A stretch of DNA of 42,835 bases from NCBI GenBank assembly GCA_020720425.1, contig DYOP01000013.1, positions 1-42,835 of the forward strand, written 5' to 3'. The stretch is from Bdellovibrio sp. GTDB lineage: Bacteria > Bdellovibrionota > Bdellovibrionia > Bdellovibrionales > Bdellovibrionaceae. A program made the translations under genes and the position numbers. Below, piece by piece: positions 7,538 to 16,442 of the stretch (its first letter is position 1; the number at the start of each line of letters is the position of its first letter). The notes beneath the pieces were generated by a model, which ran no database searches, was not told the origin of the DNA, and was given only the letters and a program-made list of their open reading frames with translations.

Positions 7538-10500
7538 ATGGGTCTGCTTAATAGAAAAATTATTAATATAATTAATTTTAAACGATTTGCTTTGTTGGTT
7601 TTGCCACTTCTTGTACAAATAAATCTGAAGGCCGAGTCAATAAGTGTTACTTTGTCAGGCATAAAAAAACCATCATCAGATTTAATTTCAACAGAAGGTA
7701 TCGTTTTATCCTCTGAAGAGGCAGCCCAATTAGCCTTAAAAGGGTATGACATTTCAACCCTAGACCCTCAGCCAAATCGTTTTTGGCAGCCCTCCACAGA
7801 TAAAGGTTTTGATACAAACTTAACTCCGGAGGCAAGTTATTACCCTGCTGAGAGTGTCGATTTTGTTGATCACGAGATAACGGGGTTACCGCTTTATTAT
7901 ATGGGATTTGTTCAAAATAAAAATATTAAATATAGAATGACTTTGTCCCGTTTTTCTCATGCAGCGATGATAAGAGCTAGCTTGCTTAAGGAGTTGGGAT
8001 ACTATCAGCCGCTTCCTAAATATTATAAAAAATTAAAAATTAAATTTTCTTCTTTAGAACTCATGGAAGCATTTATTACTCAAGCAGAGCAGTCTACGTT
8101 AAGCGATTTTACCGATAGAAAGTGGATAGTAAGTAAAGATCAAAACCAAAAAACATTAACTTTAAGTCATGTCGTACTTGAACCAATTCAAACGGAGTAC
8201 TTTGATTTGCATTGGGGGTTTGCCCCCGATCCTAAAATTGCCGCTCAAAGAAATATTATTGAGCGTTACTCAAAAACACGGGCCTTTCGCGCGCTGATTG
8301 TTCCATTTATGTTAGTCGATATTCCTGAAAGCATTAATCGGTATTCTCCGCTCGGGGCCTCTTTGTTATCAGACCATGTTGTATTTTATCACCCTTCGGC
8401 TGAGGCCTTCGGTGCTGCGACTAAAGAAGATATTAAATGGATTTTAGCTAAAATTGCAAAACTGAGTCAGCCACAAATAAATCAGATAATAGGTCAAGCC
8501 CAGTTGCCTCAATCCCTTCATGATTTGGTTGTAGCAAAATTTATTTCGCGTTCTAATCAGCTTTTTTCACTTTTTGGAATGGATGAAAAATTAAATTCTC
8601 CTACTCAGCTCGATTTGACTTCAAAAGACGAAATCGTAATTTCCGGAAAAGTAGTTAAAGAGTGGGTTGAAGGTTACCCTGTTCGATTTTCTCATGGTGA
8701 TAGGCAAAGCCCAATTAACGACGACGATTTTTTAAGATATTTGCAAGTCAGGGGGATATCGGCGGCAATAGCGACCACTCTTTCTGAAATAACAAAAAAA
8801 CTCGAAGTTTTTACTTTTCAAGATACAGTTAATGACCGCATTTCTACTATTCAAAACCGAATTACTGAGCATGTTAAAAAATCACCTGACCAGCCCCTGT
8901 ACCAAAAGGTAGAGGCTTGGGGTGGGCCTGTGGGGGGATTTCAAGTCAGTGCGGCAAGACATATTACTTCAGGGAGTTACTATCAATCTCAGGCTCCTAT
9001 CCAGATGGTTGATAATCTGACTGTCGGAGCTAATCTTGGTTATTTTATGCTTGTCGATGGGGTAGATAAGATATTACCCCAGGCGTCTGCCAATGTCATG
9101 GTTGTTCGGGACTATACACATGTGCGTCCTTTGTTGTCAGTCGAAGAGGGGGCAAAAGTGAGCTGGACTCAGCTCGTGGTGCCCTTTTTTAATAAAGGCT
9201 TGGTTAAAAGTCTTTCATTGCCTACTGATACTGCTGAATTTACGGGTTATGATTTAGATGAAGTAATTAAAAATTTACGAGAGGGCGAAATATTTACAGT
9301 TACTGACAGTTTGGTGGCGGGAGGGTCATTAGGTGTGTCTTCATCTTTTGATGTTTTATTTGGATTTAGTCCTCTTACATTTTTAAATAAAATTTCGTTA
9401 TCAGTTGATTCGAGTCGTATTTTTTTAAAACAAACCAGCATTGCAAAAACAGCCTCTGGATTACAATTTTTTGTTCGAGGTCAAAACTCAACTGTTAACG
9501 GAGCAAATTTAGATGTTCACTATTATTTAAAAGTGCTAAATGCGAGATATCAAAATCAAAATACAATGATTAATACCGATGCCTTTGTTGTTGATTATGA
9601 CCCTGAGTTGCAATTGCAAAATGATAATACAAAAACACTTAAGCAGTCTTTAACTGTTGTTTTGCATGATTTACTAAAACTTAATAGTACGGATTCGTTA
9701 TATAAAAAATTTAAATATCAAAAATTTAAGTTTGAGCATGATTTAAAAACTTCGAGTTACCAGTTTAAGTTTTTAGCCCATCGTTTGTTGGGTTTTACAG
9801 AAGACCATACTTTGGTTGCTCAGTATCCTGAGGTTAAGGATCGTCCTGACCTAAAGCCTGAGGATGAGCAAATTACCCTTTTTGCTCACCGAAAAGGTGA
9901 ACTGATGGGAGTCGATCTTTTAGGTTTTTTTACTGATATCGTAGAATCAATTTTAAATAATAAATTTGCAAAAACGCAGTGGGATTTGGCGGGGATACCA
10001 AGCTCTAACCCTGCTAATACGCCCTTTGGGAATGCTTATTGGAGGTTGGTCAGGGTTGAAACGGATTTATCGCCCAAACCCCTATACCAATCTGTCGGTG
10101 TCATTGAACATGTTTGGTCAGGATGGCATATCAGCCAATCTTCATTACAAGATTTAATTGCTGAAATTAAAAACCAGTTTGAAATGAATGATAAAAGTTT
10201 TCAGTTAATTGAAAAAGAAAAATTTATGCTGGTTAAATCTATGGATTTTTATAAAATTGCCGCAATCTTTTCGGTTTTACCGACAGGAGTTACAAAAATA
10301 GAAGCCTTACTTAAAGATGTTAAATCGACCTATAATTTGAATAAAAAAAATTGGGTCGAGGGATTTTTCTCGGAAGTTTCAAAAAAAATGGGAAATGGTA
10401 ACTCTTCTAATGAGCCTTTAATTGTTGATAAAATTGCAAAAATTTTGGGTGCTGGGAATTTAGATTTGGGTTACCAAAAGATTAGTCACATGTGCCAAGA

Positions 10501-10915
10501 AGAATTTGAAAAATCAAATTCGGATGGTGCTTTTCCGGTGAGGGGAGTGTGGAGAAATGGACAAAACTATGAATGTTTAACGGGTTGGTTAGAAGAGCTA
10601 TTGGATCTGTCGCAAAAAAAGCCAATAAGCAAAAAAGAGCAAGCTAAATGGGTGAGCCAGGTTTTATCGATATTAGAAAAAAATATCCCCACTCGTCTTT
10701 TGATGAGTTTTTTGGATGAGTCTGATTATTTATTTGTTATTCGTTTTAACGGCTTTCGAACGGGAGACGAGGATGGCGATTTAGAAGTGTTTTCAAATAC
10801 CTACGGTAGCCCTAAACAAGACATCCCTTATGCAAACGGTTTAATGAGTGATTTATCAAGGCGCACTCGCGTGTTACCTGTCGAAATTGATCGTTCTCAA
10901 GGGGGATTTAACTAA
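7538..10915 (+). CDS. Large exported protein of unknown family (1125 aa)
   Basis: I do not recognise this protein. It starts with basic residues and a hydrophobic stretch (RFALLVLPLLVQINLKAES), a plausible signal peptide of about 33 residues, and shows no further membrane segment. The rest reads as a soluble, mostly globular protein. Two cysteines stand out near residues 986 and 1013, possibly one disulfide. No catalytic motif or obvious repeat was found. GGGG about 6 nt upstream supports the start. Its stop overlaps the start of the subtilase gene by one base, so production of the two is coupled. Roles as a substrate, partner or chaperone of the protease, or as a surface component, are all open. 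Reality of the gene is certain from its length and uninterrupted coding pattern. Confidence 0.85.
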   Translation: MGLLNRKIINIINFKRFALLVLPLLVQINLKAESISVTLSGIKKPSSDLISTEGIVLSSEEAAQLALKGYDISTLDPQPNRFWQPSTDKGFDTNLTPEASYYPAESVDFVDHEITGLPLYYMGFVQNKNIKYRMTLSRFSHAAMIRASLLKELGYYQPLPKYYKKLKIKFSSLELMEAFITQAEQSTLSDFTDRKWIVSKDQNQKTLTLSHVVLEPIQTEYFDLHWGFAPDPKIAAQRNIIERYSKTRAFRALIVPFMLVDIPESINRYSPLGASLLSDHVVFYHPSAEAFGAATKEDIKWILAKIAKLSQPQINQIIGQAQLPQSLHDLVVAKFISRSNQLFSLFGMDEKLNSPTQLDLTSKDEIVISGKVVKEWVEGYPVRFSHGDRQSPINDDDFLRYLQVRGISAAIATTLSEITKKLEVFTFQDTVNDRISTIQNRITEHVKKSPDQPLYQKVEAWGGPVGGFQVSAARHITSGSYYQSQAPIQMVDNLTVGANLGYFMLVDGVDKILPQASANVMVVRDYTHVRPLLSVEEGAKVSWTQLVVPFFNKGLVKSLSLPTDTAEFTGYDLDEVIKNLREGEIFTVTDSLVAGGSLGVSSSFDVLFGFSPLTFLNKISLSVDSSRIFLKQTSIAKTASGLQFFVRGQNSTVNGANLDVHYYLKVLNARYQNQNTMINTDAFVVDYDPELQLQNDNTKTLKQSLTVVLHDLLKLNSTDSLYKKFKYQKFKFEHDLKTSSYQFKFLAHRLLGFTEDHTLVAQYPEVKDRPDLKPEDEQITLFAHRKGELMGVDLLGFFTDIVESILNNKFAKTQWDLAGIPSSNPANTPFGNAYWRLVRVETDLSPKPLYQSVGVIEHVWSGWHISQSSLQDLIAEIKNQFEMNDKSFQLIEKEKFMLVKSMDFYKIAAIFSVLPTGVTKIEALLKDVKSTYNLNKKNWVEGFFSEVSKKMGNGNSSNEPLIVDKIAKILGAGNLDLGYQKISHMCQEEFEKSNSDGAFPVRGVWRNGQNYECLTGWLEELLDLSQKKPISKKEQAKWVSQVLSILEKNIPTRLLMSFLDESDYLFVIRFNGFRTGDEDGDLEVFSNTYGSPKQDIPYANGLMSDLSRRTRVLPVEIDRSQGGFN

Positions 10916-13900
10916 TGAAAAATGTATTACATAAAAATATATTTAATAGAGGCAAACTAAATAAAAATATAAAATCATTTATTCTTATCTCGCTTGTTTC
11001 AGGTTTTTTAATCAGTTCGAGAGCTGTGGCTAATCAAGAATATATTATTTATTCAGATTTTAATGCTACTCAACTAGCTGTTACCGTAGGCGCTTCGGCT
11101 AGTAATTTTAAACAGGGGCCCATTGATTTTTGTAAAAAAAATAAATTATCATGTCGTCCTTTTTTATCTTATGACGAAGGTCAAATTGCATTTAATTTAA
11201 ATGCGAGTTGGCTTGCCGAGGCTCAAATTGTTTCTACTCCAATAAAAATTGAACAAATGGTGGCTCTTGCTAAAAAAGGATCTTTTAAAAATCTTAAAGT
11301 TGATGCCTTTGATTTAAATTATAAATCTTCTTTAAAACTAGGGACAGCGACTGATGATTTTAACCAGTGGGGACTCAATAACCAAGGCTTGCCACAGCCT
11401 CTTGATTTAGAACCATTAAAAGCCTTTTCTATACAAGCAAGATTTGGGCAAGACATTCAGGTGCCTCAAAAACAAAGTCTTAAACACTTAAATAAAGTTA
11501 TTGTAGCGGTATTTGATACGGGAATTGATATTAATCACCCTCAATTAGCTGGAATAATCAAAAAAAATATAACCGAATGTCAGGCTCTAGAAAAATATAA
11601 AATTTGCTTGAGTCTGTCCCCTCAGGCTGAGTGCGATAGTATTTGGTTTAACTTAAAAAATCCTGAAGTCGACTTAGATAAAAATGGTTACCCGCTTGAT
11701 TGTAATGGTTGGTCAGTTGTAGGAGGCATTAACCCTGAAGGGATTAGAGGTCATTTTAATGTGCAAGATCAGTTAGGTCATGGGACCCATGTTGCAGGTA
11801 TTATTGGGGCTCAAAAGCTTTCGCCATTAAATGGGGGTATCCAAGGCGTATCAAGTCATATTGAACTGTTACCTATTCAAGTGATAAATGAGGCTCCTTC
11901 AGAGCCAATTAAACCATTATCATTAAACTCAGGGGTTGTGCTAATAAGGTCTTCAAAATTGAAATCTCAGGAACAGCTATCTTTAGATCCTCATGAGGCC
12001 AAGTTACCAAGGGGGCGATTTTTAGCGGATATGGTGGCGCGAGGAGTTTTGTATGCATTGGCTTCGGGTGCAAAAGTTTTTAACTTTAGTCTAGGGTGGC
12101 CTCAAAATCAGGACTCCGAATTTTTACGTCAACTGATTGCTTATGCCCAGTCTCAAGGTGTAATTGTTGTGGCGGCAAGTGGTAACGATTCAACTCGGGC
12201 TCTTTTAAGACCTTGTGCCTACTCAGGTGTTTTATGTGTCGGAGCCTCTCGGCCTGATGGGGCTATTGCCCATTTTTCTAACTATGGAGCGGGAGTTGAT
12301 CTTTTAGCCCCCGGAGTTCATATTTTATCAACATGGCCTATGGGGCTAAGAGCCAAAAGATTTAGAAATCAATCTGGTTATGAGTATTTGTCAGGCACTT
12401 CGCAGGCGGCTCCCTTTGTTGCAGGGGTTGCTGCCGATATGATGGCTCAAGGTTACTCTTCTGATCAAGTTAAATCATTTTTAATGGCGAGTGCTCAAAA
12501 ACCGCTTTCTCCATTGCCCTTAAAAGAAGGGCTGTCTCACGAATCATCGCCTCGATTTTTTGACCCATCAGAAAATATTAAAACTCATTATGTATCCTTC
12601 GGAAATATAAATTGGCAAAAGGCACAGTCGATATCAAAAGAATTTAAGTTACTTGGCTTAGCCAATAAAGAAAAAATTATTGTGCCTATTGATTTTCAAA
12701 ATCATGAGGTTCAATTTTCCCTTCCTCTAGTTAATTTGTCATTACAGGCTTCTAAAATTGATGATTGGGATTTTTCAGTAAAAGTTGTCCAGTCAAATCA
12801 CCCTTTTCAAAAAACAATATTAACTGATGTTTGGCCAGAAGTTGTTTCAGCTGTTATCTCTGACTCTTCTGGTTTACCTTGGCAATCATTTGAAACAAAA
12901 AATATAAATGTGGTTTTAAAACTTCCTAAGGAATTAGAAGCTCTTAAAAAAATGCCAGGTGAGATAACCTTATTTGTTGATGTTAAAAATAAATCTTTAG
13001 GGATGAAAGGATTGACCCATAATCAGTTTTATCCACAAATCGAGTTTATTAGGCCTATAAATCAGCTTTTAGCTTCAAAATCAGCTGATCATATTAAAAT
13101 TAATCAAACGATAAATCCCAACTCGCGCCTGTTACCAATTGATCAAATTTTTGATAATAACAAATATGATCGAGATTATTTAGGAATTGAGCAGGGGTTA
13201 AAAAAACAAACTCTATTTATTCTTAAGTTTAATGATCAGAGCTACAATAAGTATGATTTAAGTGGTTTTGATTACACCAAAGAAGATCTTTTAGAATCAA
13301 GGGAGCAGTATTTAGCCCGGGGTGATTTTAATGGGGATGGCAAATCAGATTACTTACTTGGCTATTATACCGAAAAGCAAGATGAGTTGCCATTGCAAAA
13401 ATTTTATTTATTTGGCTCTGAGGGCCAGATACTTAATAAGTGGGTCTATAGTAATCCAAAAGCTATTATGCCCTATGAGGTATCTTGGTATAGGTTACCC
13501 AGTGGAATGATGCGCCCTGCTTGGGTCGGCCCAGGGTTATTGCCTAATAAAACTCGGGGAGTTCGAGATTACTGGGAAAATCCTGACGATCAAGAGCCAG
13601 AAAAAGTGAGGCTGTATTATTTAGATCATAACTTTGAGCTAGGAGCCATATCGCCCGAAGAGTCAGAATATTTTGTTGATCTGATTTTTGATGAAAAAAA
13701 TATGAATGATGGTTTAGAGCTTATTATCGCTCAGCAAGGCGGCAGTTCATATAGGCCCGAATTTAATTATTCATTCTTTTCGGCGCGATTTGATGGCAAA
13801 AATATAATTAAAAAGAAAAATATATTATCTGCTAGATTTCATAATTTGTTAGAGACTCAATATGGACCACTCACAAATTTGGATACCCAACTGGGTACAA

Positions 13901-14478
13901 ATAATCGAGGTCTATATTGGTTTGGGTTTCACTCACTTAGAAATTTGCAAATTTCATTGTTAGATAGTGCGGCCCCACTGAGGCTTGATAGTGATGTGCT
14001 TAAGCCTCGTCAGCTTGACTTTGATGGAGCCTTATTTGTGAGGGCCGCATTTATGGGGCAAAAAACCAAAGGGGCTTTTGTGTTTACAAACTCAGAAATT
14101 CAATATCACGATTTAGTTTTAGATAAGACATCTTCAACAAGTTTAGAGCGCTATACTTTTTTTCCAAGCCGATTGATGACGAATTTGTATTTTCCAATTG
14201 CCATTCGAAATGGGTCAAACTCTGAAATGATACCTGGCCTATTTACTACAGAGGGGTCAAATTTACACCAAAGCTTGCAAATAGTTGTACCCATTTTTGC
14301 TAATGATAATTCTGAGTTTGAACTTTTGGCCCCAGCATGGTTCAAAATTCAAGCTCAAGGTGATAAGCAGGGGGGTTCTTGCTTATCACTTGAAACTCCT
14401 TTGCCTTTAAAACAAGGCGGGGTGGCTATGGACTATCTTTGTGGTAACCAAATCCTGAGGTGGCCTTTAGCTTTTTAA
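10915..14478 (+). CDS. Exported subtilisin-like serine protease (S8), 1187 aa
   Basis: Secreted serine endopeptidase of the subtilase family. The signal peptide hydrophobic core is FILISLVSGFLISS. The S8 catalytic domain is complete: Asp201 (VFDTGID), His289 (GHGTHVAG), oxyanion Asn424 (AASGND) and Ser496 (SGTSQAAP). About 200 residues precede the Asp, enough for an inhibitory propeptide. The long C-terminal half (about 650 residues) contains GDFNGDGKSD near residue 803, a calcium-loop pattern of FG-GAP/VCBS repeats, and paired cysteines suggest disulfides. The start overlaps the preceding gene's stop by one base. It probably acts in the periplasm or outside the cell; in a predatory bacterium it would be a candidate prey-degrading enzyme (inference). 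Confidence 0.92.
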   Translation: MKNVLHKNIFNRGKLNKNIKSFILISLVSGFLISSRAVANQEYIIYSDFNATQLAVTVGASASNFKQGPIDFCKKNKLSCRPFLSYDEGQIAFNLNASWLAEAQIVSTPIKIEQMVALAKKGSFKNLKVDAFDLNYKSSLKLGTATDDFNQWGLNNQGLPQPLDLEPLKAFSIQARFGQDIQVPQKQSLKHLNKVIVAVFDTGIDINHPQLAGIIKKNITECQALEKYKICLSLSPQAECDSIWFNLKNPEVDLDKNGYPLDCNGWSVVGGINPEGIRGHFNVQDQLGHGTHVAGIIGAQKLSPLNGGIQGVSSHIELLPIQVINEAPSEPIKPLSLNSGVVLIRSSKLKSQEQLSLDPHEAKLPRGRFLADMVARGVLYALASGAKVFNFSLGWPQNQDSEFLRQLIAYAQSQGVIVVAASGNDSTRALLRPCAYSGVLCVGASRPDGAIAHFSNYGAGVDLLAPGVHILSTWPMGLRAKRFRNQSGYEYLSGTSQAAPFVAGVAADMMAQGYSSDQVKSFLMASAQKPLSPLPLKEGLSHESSPRFFDPSENIKTHYVSFGNINWQKAQSISKEFKLLGLANKEKIIVPIDFQNHEVQFSLPLVNLSLQASKIDDWDFSVKVVQSNHPFQKTILTDVWPEVVSAVISDSSGLPWQSFETKNINVVLKLPKELEALKKMPGEITLFVDVKNKSLGMKGLTHNQFYPQIEFIRPINQLLASKSADHIKINQTINPNSRLLPIDQIFDNNKYDRDYLGIEQGLKKQTLFILKFNDQSYNKYDLSGFDYTKEDLLESREQYLARGDFNGDGKSDYLLGYYTEKQDELPLQKFYLFGSEGQILNKWVYSNPKAIMPYEVSWYRLPSGMMRPAWVGPGLLPNKTRGVRDYWENPDDQEPEKVRLYYLDHNFELGAISPEESEYFVDLIFDEKNMNDGLELIIAQQGGSSYRPEFNYSFFSARFDGKNIIKKKNILSARFHNLLETQYGPLTNLDTQLGTNNRGLYWFGFHSLRNLQISLLDSAAPLRLDSDVLKPRQLDFDGALFVRAAFMGQKTKGAFVFTNSEIQYHDLVLDKTSSTSLERYTFFPSRLMTNLYFPIAIRNGSNSEMIPGLFTTEGSNLHQSLQIVVPIFANDNSEFELLAPAWFKIQAQGDKQGGSCLSLETPLPLKQGGVAMDYLCGNQILRWPLAF

Positions 14479-14516
14479 CTATTGAGTCGTTACGTATGTA
14501 ACAAAAGGAGAGATGA

Positions 14517-15434
14517 ATGAAAACATCAATTTTTAAAGTAGGAGCTGTGATGGCTTTATCTACCATGGCCTTTATCGGTTGCGATGGCGGTGGGAGTGGT
14601 AGCGTAAGCATTGGTGGCAGTGGGGGAGTTATTTACTATCCTTATGAAACAGTTTATGGATCTGTTTGCCAAACCTCTGAACCAACCCCTGGTTGCACCT
14701 TTGACCGGATATCAGGTAAGCGAATTTCAGTGATGCAAGATCCTCATTATAATGATTATGGCCATGGTTCAGATGATGTATGGTTTGTTGAGTTTGATGG
14801 ATCAGGCTGGGGGTCAGTTTATAATGAAAAAGGTAAATTTCAGTATACGGCCAAAGCCAGTGAGTTTGCCGGTTGGGTTACAGGCTCTACCATTGGTGTA
14901 GGAACAACAGGTATGTTTTGGGAAAACGTAAATTATGGCTCTTATTGGTTAGGAAAAAACGGTGTTCTTTATTCAGCTAATTCTAAAAGTTCAAATTTTG
15001 GTCAAGCTATTAATGATAAAGATGCTCAAGATGCTACTGATCTTAATTTGGCCGCACTTAAATCAGATTCAAATAAAAAATTAGTCAGTATGGCGGCTAA
15101 AAAACTTGAGCAAAATTATGGATTTACTTCAGAAAAAGCTCATGCCGTCGCAAGCGCTCTTAACTCTTGGGCAATAGCTGCCGCGGATCGAGGTAAAACA
15201 ACAACTAAAGATATGGATAAAACTTTTAAAGCGGTTTTTGGTGTGCAGTTTTCTGATGCACTTGTAGCGGTTAAAGACCTTCAATCGGGTGATACGCAAT
15301 CTATGAAAGAGTTAACAAACCGTTCAGCTTCAGCCATGGGTTTAAAGCCTCACCAAGCTCAAAAGTTTATCAAAGAAATGTATAAATCAGCTTTAACAGA
15401 ATGGGGTTATAGTATCGATCAAATCAATTGGTAA
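14517..15434 (+). CDS. Lipoprotein of unknown function with Gly/Ser linker
   Basis: A 305-aa predicted lipoprotein. The signal peptide ends in MAFIGC, a good lipobox with Cys at residue 22, followed by a flexible Gly/Ser-rich linker. Two parts follow: an aromatic, Gly-rich region (about 35-155; VWFVEFDGSGWGSV, MFWENVNYGSYW) and an alpha-helical region (about 170-300; many Ala/Lys/Asp, ending ALTEWGYSIDQINW). I do not recognise either. A strong Shine-Dalgarno (AAAGGAGAG) lies 38 bp after the subtilase stop, and a terminator follows, so it is probably the last gene of the exported protein/subtilase/lipoprotein operon. It could anchor or inhibit the protease, but nothing in the sequence proves that. 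Confidence 0.82.
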   Translation: MKTSIFKVGAVMALSTMAFIGCDGGGSGSVSIGGSGGVIYYPYETVYGSVCQTSEPTPGCTFDRISGKRISVMQDPHYNDYGHGSDDVWFVEFDGSGWGSVYNEKGKFQYTAKASEFAGWVTGSTIGVGTTGMFWENVNYGSYWLGKNGVLYSANSKSSNFGQAINDKDAQDATDLNLAALKSDSNKKLVSMAAKKLEQNYGFTSEKAHAVASALNSWAIAAADRGKTTTKDMDKTFKAVFGVQFSDALVAVKDLQSGDTQSMKELTNRSASAMGLKPHQAQKFIKEMYKSALTEWGYSIDQINW

Positions 15435-15515
15435 CACTTATTAGAATAATTTATAACAAGTTTATAGAGTTTTTAAAATAGTTGCCTAAAAGTACTAAAG
15501 TAAAATTAAATTTTA

Positions 15516-15552
15516 AAAGTCAGTTTAGATAAATCTAAGCTGACTTTTTTTT
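15516..15552 (+). terminator. Intrinsic terminator after lipoprotein gene
   Basis: AAGTCAGTTTAGA pairs with TCTAAGCTGACTT around a short TAAA loop and is followed directly by a run of T. This is the clearest terminator in the window and closes the operon beginning near 7538. Confidence 0.8.
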
Positions 15553-15635
15553 GAGTAACACAAAAATAGAAATACGCCTTTGGATTTAGGCCCATGCATG
15601 CATGGCGGGGCAAGAAAATTATTTTTCAGCATCGA

Positions 15636-15947
15636 CTAGATAGAAAAAAGTTCTAACTTAACCCAGTTTGATTTTTTTTGATTTACTAATCCAATATAAG
15701 AATAATCTGAGTCAGCTAAATGGCAAATAAGGTAACAATGAGGTTGAACTTCAAAAAAATGCCACTCTAAAGGGTTGAGTCCAAAATTGGCTAATTTTGA
15801 TTTTAAAATAAAATTGGAAAAGCTTTTAGGCTTTTTTAAATAGGATTGAGAAGCGGGTAACTGATTGTCTTGGGTTAATAAATTGGTATTTGAATCAAGT
15901 TTTTGATTTGAATCTGCGATATAAATTTGGCTTTGTGTGAGGCTCAT
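15636..15947 (-). CDS. Small orphan protein (103 aa)
   Basis: I do not recognise this protein. It has no signal peptide or membrane segment. The N-terminal half is polar (Gln, Asn, Ser) and probably disordered; the C-terminal half (PLEWHFFEVQPHCYLICHLA onward) alternates hydrophobic residues as in a small beta-fold. A strong Shine-Dalgarno (AAAGGAG) sits at proper distance before the ATG, which is the main reason to call it real. It stands alone on the minus strand between two plus-strand genes. The 495-bp stretch to its right (15948-16442) has no gene; it is AT-rich and holds an 8-bp tandem repeat near 16327. Confidence 0.65.
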   Translation of the reverse strand: MSLTQSQIYIADSNQKLDSNTNLLTQDNQLPASQSYLKKPKSFSNFILKSKLANFGLNPLEWHFFEVQPHCYLICHLADSDYSYIGLVNQKKSNWVKLELFSI

Positions 15948-16326
15948 GGTGGGCTCCTTTGTTGTTGTATGAGATAACTTTGATTAGGCAATCTGCATAC
16001 CGGACAGAACCTGTGCAAAACCTACTTGTATTGGATTTGAACAAAAAAATTTCTAATTTATTATGATTTTAAAGACATTAATTCTTGAAACGCAGAAATA
16101 ATGAGTTTATTTGCTGATCAGACTAGATCTTATGGTTTTTTTATGAAAAATATACATTAAATCCTGATTTTGAACTCTTGGTAATATTAAGTTTTCACAA
16201 GTTTATTGCGTGACCTATCAATTCAATATGACAAAAGTCTAATATTTATTTTTAAGGCTAAATCGACTGATGCATAATTTTTACTTAAAGGTAAACTAAA
16301 TGCTGGCAGAGGTAATTAGTAATAGA

Positions 16327-16360
16327 TAGTGGAATAGTGGAATAGTGGAATAGTGGATAA
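16327..16360. repeat. 8-bp tandem repeat, about four units
   Basis: The unit ATAGTGGA is repeated four times without interruption, ending in a variant (ATAGTGGATAA). It lies about 85 bp upstream of the FGE-like lipoprotein gene, in its leader or promoter region. Such repeats can change length by slippage. Direct observation; function unknown. Confidence 0.7.
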
Positions 16361-16442
16361 GGGTTGGAAAAAGCATCCAGAAAAGCGGTTAGATCTACAA
16401 ATTCTATTGATCTCAATAGTTTTTTAAGAATTAAGGAATAAA

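Noticed and set aside
16327-16360. CRISPR or origin iterons
   Set aside because: Units are 8 bp head to tail without spacers, and no dnaA, parA or replication gene is nearby.
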